A stretch of DNA of 64,000 bases from Cornus controversa (taxonomy: Eukaryota > Streptophyta > Magnoliopsida > Cornales > Cornaceae). The notes beneath the pieces are model-generated. The model ran no database searches, was not told where the DNA came from, and saw only the letters and a program-made list of their open reading frames with translations. The translations under genes and the position numbers were made by a program. The stretch lies in NCBI GenBank assembly GCA_026545225.1, contig CM048845.1:78854533-78918532 (forward strand), written 5' to 3'. Of the stretch, positions 12,217 to 23,224 are shown one piece after another; positions within the stretch are counted from its first letter, which is position 1; each line of letters opens with the position of its first letter.

Positions 12217-12600
12217 TTAGTAGGGTCCATGATCTCTTGGAGTTATTATTTCTTGTTGTTGGAAATGGAAAATGGGAATGATGATGAGAGTAGGAATGGC
12301 TCCGAGAGTGTCACATAAGCAATGGAAAATGCATTGAATCAGATTTGAGAGCAAACCCAAGTCATACCGAGGGGATATGCATATGAGGACAAGGTATACA
12401 ATCCAAAAATGTGCTTGTGGCAACAAAATTGAGCAAAACAATGTAACAGCCAAGAGATTGGAGAAATCTCCAACTGTGAGACGGATGGGCTCAGTGGTGA
12501 TTGAGACTGCAAGAGGAAGCTTGATGGAAGTAAAGAGGAATAAAGTTAGGAAGAGAATGGAAATATTAGCAACTAAGATGAACTTGCTTTCAATGCGAAC
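12217..12600 (-). pseudogene. Remnant paralogue of the small membrane protein gene at 36019
   Basis: The open frame on the minus strand from about 12600 to 12217 translates to a hydrophobic protein that lines up without gaps with the middle of the 36019-36525 product. FTSIKLPLAVS matches FTSIRIPLTCS, VTLFCSILLPQAHFWIVY matches VSFIASLLFPQAFFWYAY, and LLSNLIQCIFHCL matches WLSNMFKSFLYWL. The frame has no ATG before the first upstream in-frame stop (12601-12603), and the expected N-terminal part (MPWDWDPF-like) is not seen. The short LTR fossil at 12712 lies about 110 bp upstream. It is probably a broken copy, though an unseen upstream exon cannot be excluded. Function is unknown, as for its paralogue. 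Confidence 0.7.
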
Positions 12601-12711
12601 TCAGAAGAGGTGGACCAACACTCACAATTGGAGTTTTTGAGAAAGAAAATGAGGATGTTGAAAAGTGGGGGAATTTCAAACTGGAGGACAATTGGTTATA
12701 ATTATATGTAC

Positions 12712-13975
12712 TGTTGGGGATTAATCATCATTCGTTCGACATAGCGAAAGCATATCATCACATCACAATCATACAAGCATATACGAAGATAACAATCAAA
12801 CACATCCACACACAACACAATATTTTATATGGCTCACCTAACTCTAGGGTTACGTCCATGGAGAAAGATATTTCATTATATTGAGAAGAAAATATATAAC
12901 ACAAGAAAAATATGCCTACCACACACACTCTTTCACTCTCTATTGACATCTTTTCTCTAGAATTACATATACTATTTTCTCTCCTTATAGCACTCACCAA
13001 TCCCTTACATCTTTCCTCTCTCTCAACCTTCTCACTCAACCCTATCTCTATTTATAGAGTCTAAAAACTCACCCTTGTTGCACAAGGATTACAATTCATT
13101 AAAGCACACGATAACTCGCCTAGCAAGAATTACCTATTAAAATACAACTCTAAAATTAAAACTAAATTACAATAAAAATTTGAGACACCATTCTTAACAA
13201 TCTCAACATTGGCTCAAATTCCATTGATGCGCTCATCCATAGCTTCACCTCGAACCAAACTCTATCACATCATCCCCATTGGTGTTCAATTACTCATGCA
13301 TGACAACTCACTAATCAATATATCAATCTTCTTTATATATTCATCTTGCCCTATATTGAAAATGAACATCCTTCGACTTGTCCCAAGACTTGTTCCTTAT
13401 AGACTTCACCATATCATCATCTTCGTGTTATCATTAGCTTTAATTATATCTTCATAACTCTTCACAGTCAACCTTCTGCTCTGACAAACCATTAGCTTGG
13501 ATACCAGTTGTTGGGGATTAATCCCCATTTGTTCAGCACAACAGAAGCATATTATCACATCATAATCATACAAGCATATATGGAGATAACAATCAAACAT
13601 ATTCACACACAACACAATATTTTACATGGTTTACCCAACTTTAGGGTTACGCCCATAAAGAGAATATACAACACACGAAAAACATGCCTACCACACACAT
13701 TCTTTCACTCTATCTTGGCATCTTTCCTCCAAAATTATATATACTCTCTCATTTCCTCATTTTTTGACTCACCAACCCCTTACATATTTTATCTCTCTTT
13801 ACCTTCTCACTCAATCCCATCTCTATTTATAGAGTTTCTAAACTCATTCCTTGTTGCACAAGGATTACAATTCCTTAGAGCCCAAGAGAATTTGTCCTCT
13901 AAAAATTACATATTAAAATACAACTCTAAAAGAGAAACTAAATTATAATGGAAATTTGAGACATAATTCTTGACA
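12712..13975 (-). mobile_element. Short Copia-type LTR element fossil (two LTRs, about 0.3-kb interior)
   Basis: Direct LTRs at 12712-13199 and 13509-13975 start TGTTGGGGATTAATC and end TTCTTAACA or TTCTTGACA. Near-identical 5-bp flanks (TGTAC, TATAC) form the target duplication. A Met-tRNA-type PBS complement (GGATACCAG) precedes the right LTR, so the element is on the minus strand. The interior lacks coding domains and shares GGCTCAAATTCCAT with the element at 7455-11076, suggesting a related, strongly shortened, TRIM-like family member. The LTRs are clearly diverged, so it is old. Confidence 0.88.
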
Positions 13976-14105
13976 TATACTTGATGTACATCTTAGGGGA
14001 ATTGTTTTTTTCCCAATAAGATCAATGTGTTAATCTCATTTTCATGTATTTTAATGTACTTTCCCTAATATTAATTGTCTTATTTTGTTCAAGGGCCATG
14101 CATGG

Positions 14106-14870
14106 TATATATGCTGAGAGCCGAAGGTCTGAATGAGAGAGAGGGGCATGGGTCCCACCACTAGGCATGCGCTTCACCCTTTGAGCATCTTTATTATTTG
14201 TCTAACATTGCATTGCTTACTTGTATTAGTTTTGAGTATTCAAGGAAGGGCAAATTACACCGACCTTCTCTCTGGTTAGAAAAATATACATTGACCTCTT
14301 TTATATTTAGAATAATTACACTTATCTCTTTGCAAATAACGAATGTTAATATCTGTTAATAGAACATATGAAATTACTACTATGTCCTTATTTTAATGAG
14401 TTTTTAACTCAAAAAATATCTGTCTCAAATGTTGTATATGCTCCAAGGGTCTTCTTCTTTCCCACCTCAATTGATCCGATTTTCCCACTTTTACGAGTCT
14501 CATGTGAGTCCATCCACCTCGACTTCGTCTTCTTCCTCAATATTGTGGCCCGATTTGTTTAGTATTAATAAAAAATTCATTACAACTATTATATTACAAC
14601 GCTATAGTTTGTAACTAATTGGTAAATATATACATTATAATAAACTTTTGTGGGGGCATTGATTGTAACATTGTCACTTTTGACACCTTGTGAGATTTGT
14701 TAAAAGTTTACAGTTGTATTTTGATAAGCACGACGTGCGCTTACACAAAATGAAGTGGGATCACTTAAAAGTTCAAAGAGTAACTTTATAATTTAAAAAG
14801 AGGACAATACATGTCCCTTCAAAATTGGAATACTATAAATGAATTAATAAATTGGGATGAGGGAGTAGTG
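14106..14870. other. Spacer between duplication copies, no gene seen
   Basis: AT-rich. It includes a TE-end-like sequence GGGCAAATTACACCGACC near 14249, similar in style to the MULE-MITE ends at 15304 and 56491 but without a visible partner. The sequence just before copy B (GGGATGAGGGAG, then TA, near 14854-14867) resembles one Stowaway terminus with no partner found. Confidence 0.5.
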
Positions 14871-15303
14871 GACCTTTGTAGCCAATTGGCCTCTGTGGCA
14901 ATCTTCAAATTTGGGAGCAATCGACCTCCTCAAACCTCACAGTTATGATGAACATCATCACTTGGTTCAAGCTTCAAATTTCATTTTTCACATAACGCTC
15001 CATTGTTTCCACCACCATCTTTATACCCATTTCATCATCAAACACAAGGTGGGATTTAAGTTATTGTTATTAAGGCAATTGCAACTCGGTATGGGGGCCT
15101 CACTTTTTTTTTTCAGTCGCCTACTTTCCATATATAAGTTATTTTATGGTGGGATCAAATAAAGAGAATGTGTGTTTTACAGTTTGAGTTCGGATCGAGG
15201 GCTCTGGCATGCCCATATACCTGATAAGCTATTTGTTAAATTATACCAAGGGGAGTGTTCTAGAAATATGAGCTCTTACTCCCCTTTTGAATAATTAATT
15301 ATA

Positions 15304-15740
15304 GGAGAAATTACTCTTACCTCCCTTGAGGTTTGACTTAATTACCCTTTAAATAAAACTAGTAAAAAAAGTTTGGTCAACCTCCCCTGAGGTTTGGTTG
15401 ACTTTACTCTGACCACCCTGCCTTTAATTAAATTAAATGTCAGTTAAATAAACAAATTAAAATGCCAAAACTACCATTCTTTTGTAGTAAAATGACAAAA
15501 GAACTTTGGCCACTATTTTAAATTACCATTTTAACCATAACTATTTGGACTAAAATGACCAAATGAACCTTGATGTCTTGTATAAATGTTTTGAATCTAA
15601 GGGCAATATGGTAAATTTATAGTTAGTGTTCACTTTTTTAACAGTTACTAACCCTGAGAGGGGTGTCAAAGTTATTTTTTAAAAACTTTAATGTGAAGGT
15701 AATTAAGTCAAATCTCAAGGGAGGTCAAAGTAATTTACCC
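15304..15740. mobile_element. Mutator-like MITE with perfect 9-bp TSD
   Basis: Terminal inverted repeats of about 43 bp pair across the element: left GGAGAAATTACTCTTACC, right (minus strand) GGGTAAATTACTTTGACC, both continuing TCCCTTGAG and TTTGACTTAATTACC. The flanking direct repeat TTAATTATA is perfect (15295-15303 and 15741-15749). Copy A near 7205-7222 shows the unoccupied site. Confidence 0.9.
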
Positions 15741-16423
15741 TTAATTATATGATCGACCACTAAGGATCAATAAAACAAATACCAAGTTTATAATGAGTTT
15801 CAGAAATAGAACTTGGGTGACATAAGAATGAGCAAAAATCTTCTTGACCAACCTATATACCAAGTGTACCAAAGAAAACTAAGATCAATCCAGTAGTGGG
15901 TCTCATGAGTTGATCTCAACTCTCTCTAGTGCACTGCGAAATACAAGTGCACTAGAGAGGACATTGGTTCCATAATGATACCTTCATCTAACACGAGTCC
16001 ATCAATTAATCAAGTAATTGAACCAAAATAGTAAACTTCACCAATTATTACAAGATGACAGACCTTTACAAAAACACTAACATAATATCATTTTATTAGT
16101 TACATCAGGTTCCATACTACAAAGCACATAAAAAACCCTTGTATGTTCATATTTTTATGTATGTATATATATGAATATAACATACACCCAATAATTGAAG
16201 TTAGGCTATGCTTGGTACGCAATAATGAAATGAAATGCATGTGGGAATGGAATGGAATGGTCATTCTCATTCTACTGTTTGGTTGCAAAAATGAAAATAT
16301 GTAGGAATAGAATGAAGTTCAAATTGAATTATCCAAAATACCCTTCTTTGTGACGAATAAATTAAACTAACAAAATAACATTCTTCTATAAATTTTTTAA
16401 AAAGAAATAGTGGTGTTGGTTGA

Positions 16424-16749
16424 AGGCGGCGGCAGTAGTGGTGAAAGGTGGTGGAGGTGTTGGTGGAAGGTGGCAACAGTGGTGGTGGTGGAAGGCAACA
16501 ATGGTGTAGGTGGTTGTGGTGGAAGACGGTGATGGTGGTGGAAGGCAATGGATGTGGTGGTGGTGGAAGTTGGTGGCGGTGGAAGACGATGATGGCGACT
16601 GTAGTGGTGGAATGCGACGATAGCGGTGACAATGATGGTGGAAGAAGGCGGTGATGGTGATGGTGGTGGTGGAAGGCAGTGGAGGTGGTGGTGGCGGTGG
16701 CGGTGGTGGTGATGGTGGTGGTGAAAGGCGGTAGTGGTGTAGATGGTGG
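16424..16749. repeat. Degenerate (GGN)n minisatellite, left part
   Basis: GGTGGT, GGTGGAAGGC and GATGGTGG units recur irregularly. The same kind of tract resumes at 17442-17670 on the other side of the nested hAT MITE, so it was one tract of about 550 bp before that insertion. Confidence 0.85.
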
Positions 16750-17441
16750 TAGGGGTGGGACTTGGGTGGGACAAACCCGAGCAACTCGAGGCCCGCCCGA
16801 AAATTTCACGGACATGGATAAGGTATTTGAGACATGGGACTGGGACTGGGTTTAAAATTTATAACTCAAATTTATTTTGAACGGGATTTGGGTAAATATT
16901 TTTCAACTTGAGTAACCCGAAGAACCCTAAATACAAAAAAAAGTTTATAATTATTATATATTCAAGGTGATATGCTGATTAGATAAAATAAAGTTAACTT
17001 AGATTAGTGTCATGGATATTCACCTTTTGACAAGCTTGCTTTAAAAATTCAAAGTAAAAAAATTATCTTAATTGAATTTTAATTAAGGAAACAAAATAAT
17101 AAAAAATATAAGATTTTGAATTCTTTCCAAATTCTGAATTTTATAGTCACAAAAGTTTTAAATATTTGTCATAAGATCATATTACACAATTTGGTTGATT
17201 TTGTTATAAGTGATTTTATTTCATGTCAAGTTTAGATAGTTATATATTTTATTTTTTTTGTAATATTTATTTATTAGTGGTTTATTAAAATTTGGGATGA
17301 CCCGAGAAACCCATAAAACCTGTGAGATAAGATGGGAGTTGAAATGCGACAGATTTCTCGGGACTTGGACTTGGCGTGGGATGAGGTGCTAAAACCTTGA
17401 GTTTGGCATGGATGTGGCCCACCCAACAAGTCCCACCCCTA
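16750..17441. mobile_element. Non-autonomous hAT element inserted in the GGN tract
   Basis: Terminal inverted repeat TAGGGGTGGGACTTG is present at both ends (the right one on the minus strand) and flanked by a perfect 8-bp duplication GATGGTGG (16742-16749 and 17442-17449). The subterminal regions are GGGAC/ACCCGA-rich. There is no coding capacity. Confidence 0.9.
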
Positions 17442-17670
17442 GATGGTGGCAATGATGGAAGACGACGGTAGTGGTGGTGGTGTATATGGTGGTGGTGGAA
17501 AGTGGCGGCGATGGTGGTGGAAGGCGGCGATGGTGATGGTGGAAGGTGGTGGCGGTGGTGATGGTGGAAGGCAACGGCGACAGCGGTGGTGGTGGTGGAA
17601 GGCGACGATGATGGTGGCGATGGTGGAAGGTAGTGGAGGTGGAGGTGGTGATGTGGTGAAGGGTTTATTG
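17442..17670. repeat. Degenerate (GGN)n minisatellite, right part
   Basis: Continuation of the tract at 16424-16749 beyond the nested hAT MITE, with the same GGTGGTGG, GGCGATGG and GATGGTGG units. Confidence 0.85.
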
Positions 17671-17880
17671 GAAACATTTATTTTTTTTTAATCTTAAAAA
17701 TGAAATGGTCATTCCATAGGTTTAACTATGAAATGAATTTTCCTTCTCAGAAATGAATTTTCATTACAAGGGAATGACCATTCTAACATTAAAATCTATA
17801 CTAAATAAAGAAACGATCCGAATTGGTATTCCATTTCATTCCATGCTTAAGTATCAAGCGCAACATTAATGTGTTTTTTA

Positions 17881-17881
<1 letters not shown>

Positions 17882-17914
<33 letters not shown>
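17882..17914. repeat. (TA)n microsatellite
   Basis: Uninterrupted TA dinucleotide run just right of the Harbinger-like element. Confidence 0.95.
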
Positions 17915-17917
<3 letters not shown>

Positions 17918-18205
17918 GTTGGTTTAAGGCTCCTATTTGTTTGATTAGTTCATTTTGTCACTGAATACTTCACTAATGAAAGCGACTTACAATCGTCTTT
18001 TTTCCTGTAATTATGAACTTTCATATGTGTGGGTGAGAACTTCAAAGGGCAAAAGAGAACGAATTGTTTTTTTCGATAAGATTCAACGTTCTAATCACAT
18101 TTTCATGTATTTTAATATAATTTCATTAATATTAAGTGTCTAACTTTTTCTTTTTGAGTAAAAGAAAATAATGGTCTTATTTTGTTCGGGGCCATGCACA
18201 TTGCA

Positions 18206-18865
18206 CAGTAGGAGTATCTGACCAGTGACCACCCTTGTAAAATCCGGTTCATCTCTACCGTTTGATCTCAATCACTCTGCATGATGCTGCATTTGATCAT
18301 CATACTGATCCACTACTCCAGAAAGAAGTCTAAGGTGCAGGAATATTTAATATGTCACCGTGTGTTCTCATCAGGCCTTGGGTGGCCACAAGAGGTGTCA
18401 TTGAAATTGCATTTGAATTGCAATTTTATGGGATTGGAATTTCACAAATTCAATTTCAAATCCACTATTTGGATAAGCTTTGAAATTTAAGTGTAATTGA
18501 ATTTCAATTTCAATTTTATTGTTTCAATAAACTATTGATATGAAATTGAATTAAAAATGATTAAATAGTATAAACACATGTATATAGACAGGTGCATATA
18601 ACATTATATGCACACATACAATAATATACATGATACATTTATATAGATTATAGACACACATATATAGAACTACATATATATACACACACACGTATAGATA
18701 TATAAAAACTCATATAGACATTTGTATATATCTATATGATTCACGTTAGATGCCTAGCAACACTTGAAATAATTAGGCTTCAAAGACATTAACCACTAAA
18801 AATAAAATAAAAAACAATTTAATTTTCTCAGATTTTCAGTAAGATGAAACTTACCGCTCATAATA
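18206..18865. other. Intergenic with AATTTCAATTT-rich repeat
   Basis: Between 18390 and 18560 there are many AAATT(G/T)CAATTT units, self-complementary enough to suggest a degenerate MITE, but I could not define ends. From 18590 to 18740 there is TATATA/CACACA-rich low complexity. No gene seen. Confidence 0.5.
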
Positions 18866-19562
18866 CAAGGGTGGGTGGTAGTTCGTGTCCGCATGTCGTT
18901 TCAATTTATGAGTATTTTACTAAAACAACTTAACTTTAATCCGATCCATTTAATAATTGTGTCAGAGACCCTTAATACTAACCTAACCCATTTATTAAAC
19001 GTGTTACCCGTATCAACCCGCGTAACTCGTTTAATAAACATATCCTATAATAACACGATTTGTTTAATAACCTTTTTAATCCGTTTAACTTATATCATAT
19101 GAGTTTCTCCAATCCTAAAAATCTCTATGAAGATCATATAAAAAATAAAGTACATATCAATACATAAATTCTAAAATCAAACTATATTATAAATTTTTGT
19201 ATCTATATATAAACTCAAAAACATAGATTCAACAACTGAGAAGACACCATAACAATCTCATCTTTGCATTTTATGGATACATTAGTCCTGTAAACAAACA
19301 AATAGATTACAAATAATTGTAATATATATAACTATGTATATATAATTTTGTATAAAAAACTATAATATATAATCGTGTCACGAATTAGACAGCTTAAACC
19401 TAAACCCAATCCAATTTTTGCGTGTCGTGTTCGTCTCAACCCATTTATTAAATGTGTCGGCTTATCTCAAACTGCAAACCCGCTTAACTTGTGTTGTGTC
19501 CAATTTGTTCAATTTTTGCATGTGTTCATGTCATATTGTCATGTACAATTTTACCACCCCTG
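18866..19562. mobile_element. hAT-like non-autonomous repeat
   Basis: The left end CAAGGGTGGGTGGTAGTTCG and the right end (minus strand CAGGGGTGGTAAAATTG) resemble hAT MITE termini. Subterminal AACCCA/GTGTC/ACACG motifs (GTGTCCGCATGTC, CGTGTCGTGTTCG) are typical of a widespread plant family. No matching 8-bp target duplication was found, so the ends may have eroded. Confidence 0.5.
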
Positions 19563-20039
19563 ATAAAAAAGGCACCAAACAAATAGCAGATCTTATAACA
19601 TATGTTGTAAAGCACATCAATGCATACAAAAGGAACAAAAAAGTTCTGGCTAAAGTCTGGCAGGGTTATTTTGTCTATAACAATTAGAGGGCAAATTTAG
19701 AGTGAAATCATGAAGATTTCAAATTGTTGAACCTGACACAGTGGCATGCAAAGAGCTGCTATTGTAAATAATGTTATTTGGAAATTGGAAGCCATAATAC
19801 ACAACCATAAAAAGCTAAAAAAATTGACAATTCACCAATGCTAGAATAAAAGAATACAGCAGTAAAAGTCCACTTCTCAATTCACAATTAACTTTAGGGG
19901 AAAAACAATTTCATCATATCTTATCCAATCCCATGTAACATCCATTAAAATAAAAAACATTACATCAAACACCATTCCAAGTTCCAAACACAAACTACCT
20001 ATAAACATCATAATAGCGCAAAAAAGGACAAAGCAAAAC

Positions 20040-21476
20040 AAGGAATACATCATAAATTTCATCTTCTTTGTTGATATTCAACAAACATTTCTGTGCTAGT
20101 GCGTCTCTTTGAGTCCATTCATTTGTTGTCCGGATTGTCCTAATACAATCTGTATTAGTTATAGGGATTGCGCCAGCATGGACATCAATTTCCTATTCAT
20201 CAACTTCCACATCATCACTATAATCACTAGATTGTCTTGCTAATTCAGTTTACATCTCAGCTAATAATGGGTCATTTGGCTTGTCAACTTGTATGAATTT
20301 GTGGAGGATGGCACATGCACTAATGATCTTGACTTGTGTTTCGATTTCAAAAAACAATGCGGTCGTTGAGATAGCCCAAATCCAAATGCTCTTTCAATCA
20401 CATTTCTAGCAATTGAATGTCTAAGATTAAATAGCTCCTTGTAAGTTCTTGGGTTGTTCCTGCTTGTTGATCACTCATTAAAGTGATAACGCGTACCTCT
20501 ATATGGAGCCAAAAATCCTGGGGCATTTGCTTACAACGCATCAACAAGATAATATTTTCCTACAATGTAAAGCTAAATTGTCAATATTTCATTGTAGACT
20601 AATATATTATTATTTACTTTAATTCATTCTAAAAAATACACATACCAGTTACCACAGCTAATGGATCTAGTCTCCCTAGGTGCATTTCACAAAACCTTAA
20701 CATCGGCAGCCGATCCTTCCCAACCACCAGGTAAAACATAAACAAATTTCAAGTCACGAGAACAAGCTCCTAAGACATTTGTTGCAACAAAATTCTTCCT
20801 GTTTCAGTACCTTCCTTGTTCTTCAAGTGGAACAGTTACAGGGACATGTTCCATTTAGTGCTCCAAGACAGTCCTATCATAAATAGGAGTGTCAATACAA
20901 TCTAGTATTATTTATAAACAAGTATCACCTAAGTACTAATAACTAAGATATATACCTGAAACCAAGCCCATTTCTCTGCTTCAAAATCTTCGTCTTCAAT
21001 TTCCAATTGGACTAAATAGTCTCTGCTTAATTTGATCACTGCTCTAAGCACTGCATCAAATGCCTACGTACTGTCTCCCCCGAACCCAAACGCACAAACT
21101 GGAAATTTTTCACCCGATTCTTCATATTATGGGCAAGGATGTATAAAAACATTGCAACTGCTTCTTCAACACAAACATGCATCGTATCACGAAACCCTAC
21201 CTTCACTCTCAAAATCATGCATAAATTTTCAAAGGTTTGCTTGCTAAGGCGTAATTGTTCAATGCAAGTTCTCTCATTCCCATAATAAAGACAGTGTAAA
21301 TATAATTCTCTTGCCCTTTTAAAATCTTGCGAGGGCTCCTTGACCATATGCTTCTCATGCCACCACACAGCTGCAACTACTGCCGTAACTACATAAAAAC
21401 CGAACATGTACTTCCTTTTTTTACTTCTCTCATTTTCATCAATATTAGATGTATGAACACCTAAATAGTTTTCCAT
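20040..21476 (-). pseudogene. PIF/Harbinger (HARBI1-like) transposase remnant
   Basis: Read on the minus strand, 21476-21036 encodes the N-terminal helical domain of plant HARBI1-like nucleases (CIEQLRLSKQTFENLCMILR, then VEEAVAMFLYILAHNMKNR and GSGETVRRHL). Downstream pieces in shifted frames correspond to the DDE nuclease: a GxLNGTHVPVTVPLEEQGRY-like stretch near 20875-20800, then [18 protein letters not shown]-like near 20755-20700, PGFLAPYRGTRYHFNE near 20525-20475, and the conserved RTYKELFNLRHSIARNVIER near 20450-20390. A C-terminal tail ends near 20060. Stops and frame changes separate the pieces, so it is inactive. The element's right end may be at 24482; the left end was not found. 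Confidence 0.85.
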
Positions 21477-22770
21477 TTATGTGACAAGAAACAACCAACG
21501 TTAACAAAAATACACAAATGTACCAATATCTGCAATTCAGCTGATATAAATGGGTAGTCGATTTTCTATTTTCCCTCAAAACAAACAGCTCCAAGGTAAA
21601 AATAAACAATGAGTATAGATATTCAAATTCAAAACTTGATATAACAAAAACACACAACATCTAATGAATTATATAACCAGCAAAAGCATATAAGACAGAA
21701 AATCAATCATAAAGAAAGGTGAACATTTATTAGAAGTTCACCAGCTAGCCATATACAAAGTAATTTCACTATACAATGATATACAAAGTAATTTCACTAT
21801 ACAATGACATTTAAGTGCTGTTGAAATAGCAAAATCAGCAACGACAGGAACTAATGCATTAACTCAGCAGCAACCGTTTCATCATCCGGAGCCAGAGAAT
21901 AACCAATCATCATCATCATCAAATGCAAACATATATATAGAAAAGAACTAAAACTCTCTCAATGAACTAAAACAAAAGCAGCAGGCTTTATATTGATTAA
22001 TGTAGAATTGACACAATTAGAATACATAAAACCATACGGGAAAAAAGGTGGAAAAAAAAAAAACTACATTGCTAGTATGGATTAGAATTGTATGCTCAAA
22101 ACAGAGTATTTTTTAAAACAAATAGAATTGACCATGCAACTAAACCTCAAAATAGAGTACTTTTTAAAACAGACTTAAATGCTCATTCTGGCTGCTAAGA
22201 TCTATAACTCAATACTTATGACCACCGCACCAGAATTTCCTTCTTTTTCCCCCATTTTCTTGGCAACCAACATAAGCATATTTCTCAAGAATATTAAAAA
22301 AACCAATGACCAGATTCTTGCAAAAATTATCACAAGTTCACTGATGCTTAAGTTACACTCATTATGCTCTTGCACTTGCATTCTATGAGTGTCATTATGC
22401 TCATAATTTAAAAAAAAAAAGAATTAAAGAATTGCATTAATCCATGTGAAGGAAGAAAGAAATTTTAGGACCCTTTTTAGTAGATACCATTAATTTGTTA
22501 GCCAAATATATATATATATAACTCAAATCAGCAAATTAGGGGTTAAATTCCAATTCCATGGCCTAGGTCTTATCAGGCTCAAGTGGATGCACAGCCCATC
22601 TGCAACATCTGTTTCATACAAACTACAAAGCTTTATTGGAAAAGATAGTTACTCTCTGTCTCTGTCTCTCAAAAGTTTTGCTACTAATTTTTCTTATATC
22701 AACATCAATTAATTTTTTATTATGAAAAATTTATAATTTTTTTGCTCTATTAGATTTAATCATTAGTATT
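21477..22770. other. Non-coding, contains a 28-bp tandem duplication
   Basis: ATATACAAAGTAATTTCACT occurs at 21751 and again at 21779, a 28-bp tandem duplication. The rest is AT-rich and probably belongs to the Harbinger element, since its transposase starts just to the left on the minus strand. No second ORF (Myb/SANT type) was recognised. Confidence 0.5.
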
Positions 22771-22785
22771 GATTTCATCTCATCT

Positions 22786-23209
22786 CAGAATTTTTTTTTT
22801 AATAAGTAAAAATATCATTGAAGAGTGCCCAAAAGGGGGACGCATCCCAAGGAACAACACAAGAAACAGGCCTTTACATCAAGACCTTAGATTATCTACA
22901 AAAGACAACAGGGACTCTGAAGATATACAAAAATAGCCCTCCGACCAAAAGAAGAGGGAACTAAGAACAGAACAGAGAATCTAAAGACTCCCCAAGGCTG
23001 CTCTTTATCTTCAAAGGATCTCTTGTTCCTCTCATTCCATAATGCCCACCATAAGCAATGAGGAGCAACCCTCCATGAATGTCGAATATCATGCCGCACC
23101 CGAAGACCATGCCACGCTAAAATGCAGCTCGCCACTGACTTAGGCATGACCCACTGCACACCAAATTCGCCAAAATGTGACCTCTCTTTCTTAGATTATC
23201 ATTGGTCAG
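22786..23209 (-). mobile_element. 5'-truncated L1-type LINE 3' end
   Basis: The minus-strand frame 23159-22896 ends the RT-associated zinc-binding domain (zf-RVT) typical of plant L1 LINEs (WVMPKSVASCILAWHG, then WWALWNERNKRSFEDKE). The 3' end carries a poly-A tail (T run at 22791-22800). A perfect 15-bp target duplication GATTTCATCTCATCT flanks it (22771-22785 and 23210-23224). Such 5' truncation is usual for LINE insertions. Confidence 0.9.
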
Positions 23210-23224
23210 GATTTCATCTCATCT

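Larger units (their letters stand above)
6680..14105. repeat. Segmental duplication copy A (interrupted)
   Basis: Blocks 6680-7450, 11077-11135, 11885-12070 and about 13998-14105 align in the same order and orientation with copy B (14871-18205). Shared landmarks are GCCAATTGGCCTC, GATGAACA..ATCACTTGG, a block ending ATCAATAAAACAAATA, GAGTCCATCAAT, ATTATTACAAGATG, GAATATAACATACACCCAAT and ATTTTCATGTATTTTAAT. Copy A is expanded by a Copia fossil, a Stowaway element with a nested MITE, and a short LTR fossil. It alone carries the membrane-protein gene remnant at 12217-12600. Confidence 0.85.
16204..17865. mobile_element. Harbinger-like non-autonomous element carrying GGN-rich repeats
   Basis: The ends GGCTATGCTTGGTAC and, on the minus strand, TGTTGCGCTTGATAC (10 of 15 identical) are followed by AATGAAATG-rich subterminal repeats on both sides, and TTA flanks both ends (16201-16203 and 17866-17868). 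The centre is a GGTGGT/GGCGGT-rich low-complexity tract broken by a nested hAT MITE. The long H/P/T-rich and G/V-rich frames in it are by-products of the triplet repeat. Confidence 0.65.
14871..18205. repeat. Segmental duplication copy B (interrupted)
   Basis: Direct repeat of copy A. Homologous blocks are about 14871-15303, 15741-16200 and 18059-18205. It contains a MULE-type MITE (15304-15740) and a Harbinger-like element (16204-17865). It preserves pre-insertion sites for the Copia element (GATACCTTCATCTAACACGAG near 15979) and the Stowaway element (near 16028) of copy A. It lacks the membrane-protein remnant. Confidence 0.85.

Noticed and set aside
14429-14614. Short S/F-rich frames near 14368-14614
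   Set aside because: AT-rich spacer between the duplication copies; two frames are open simultaneously and neither has family resemblance.
16267-16815. Long overlapping H/P/T-rich frames (125-182 codons) on the minus strand, and G/V-rich ones on the plus strand
   Set aside because: They are translations of a GGN triplet repeat open in several frames at once, broken by a transposon. No start context, domain or splice sites support a protein.
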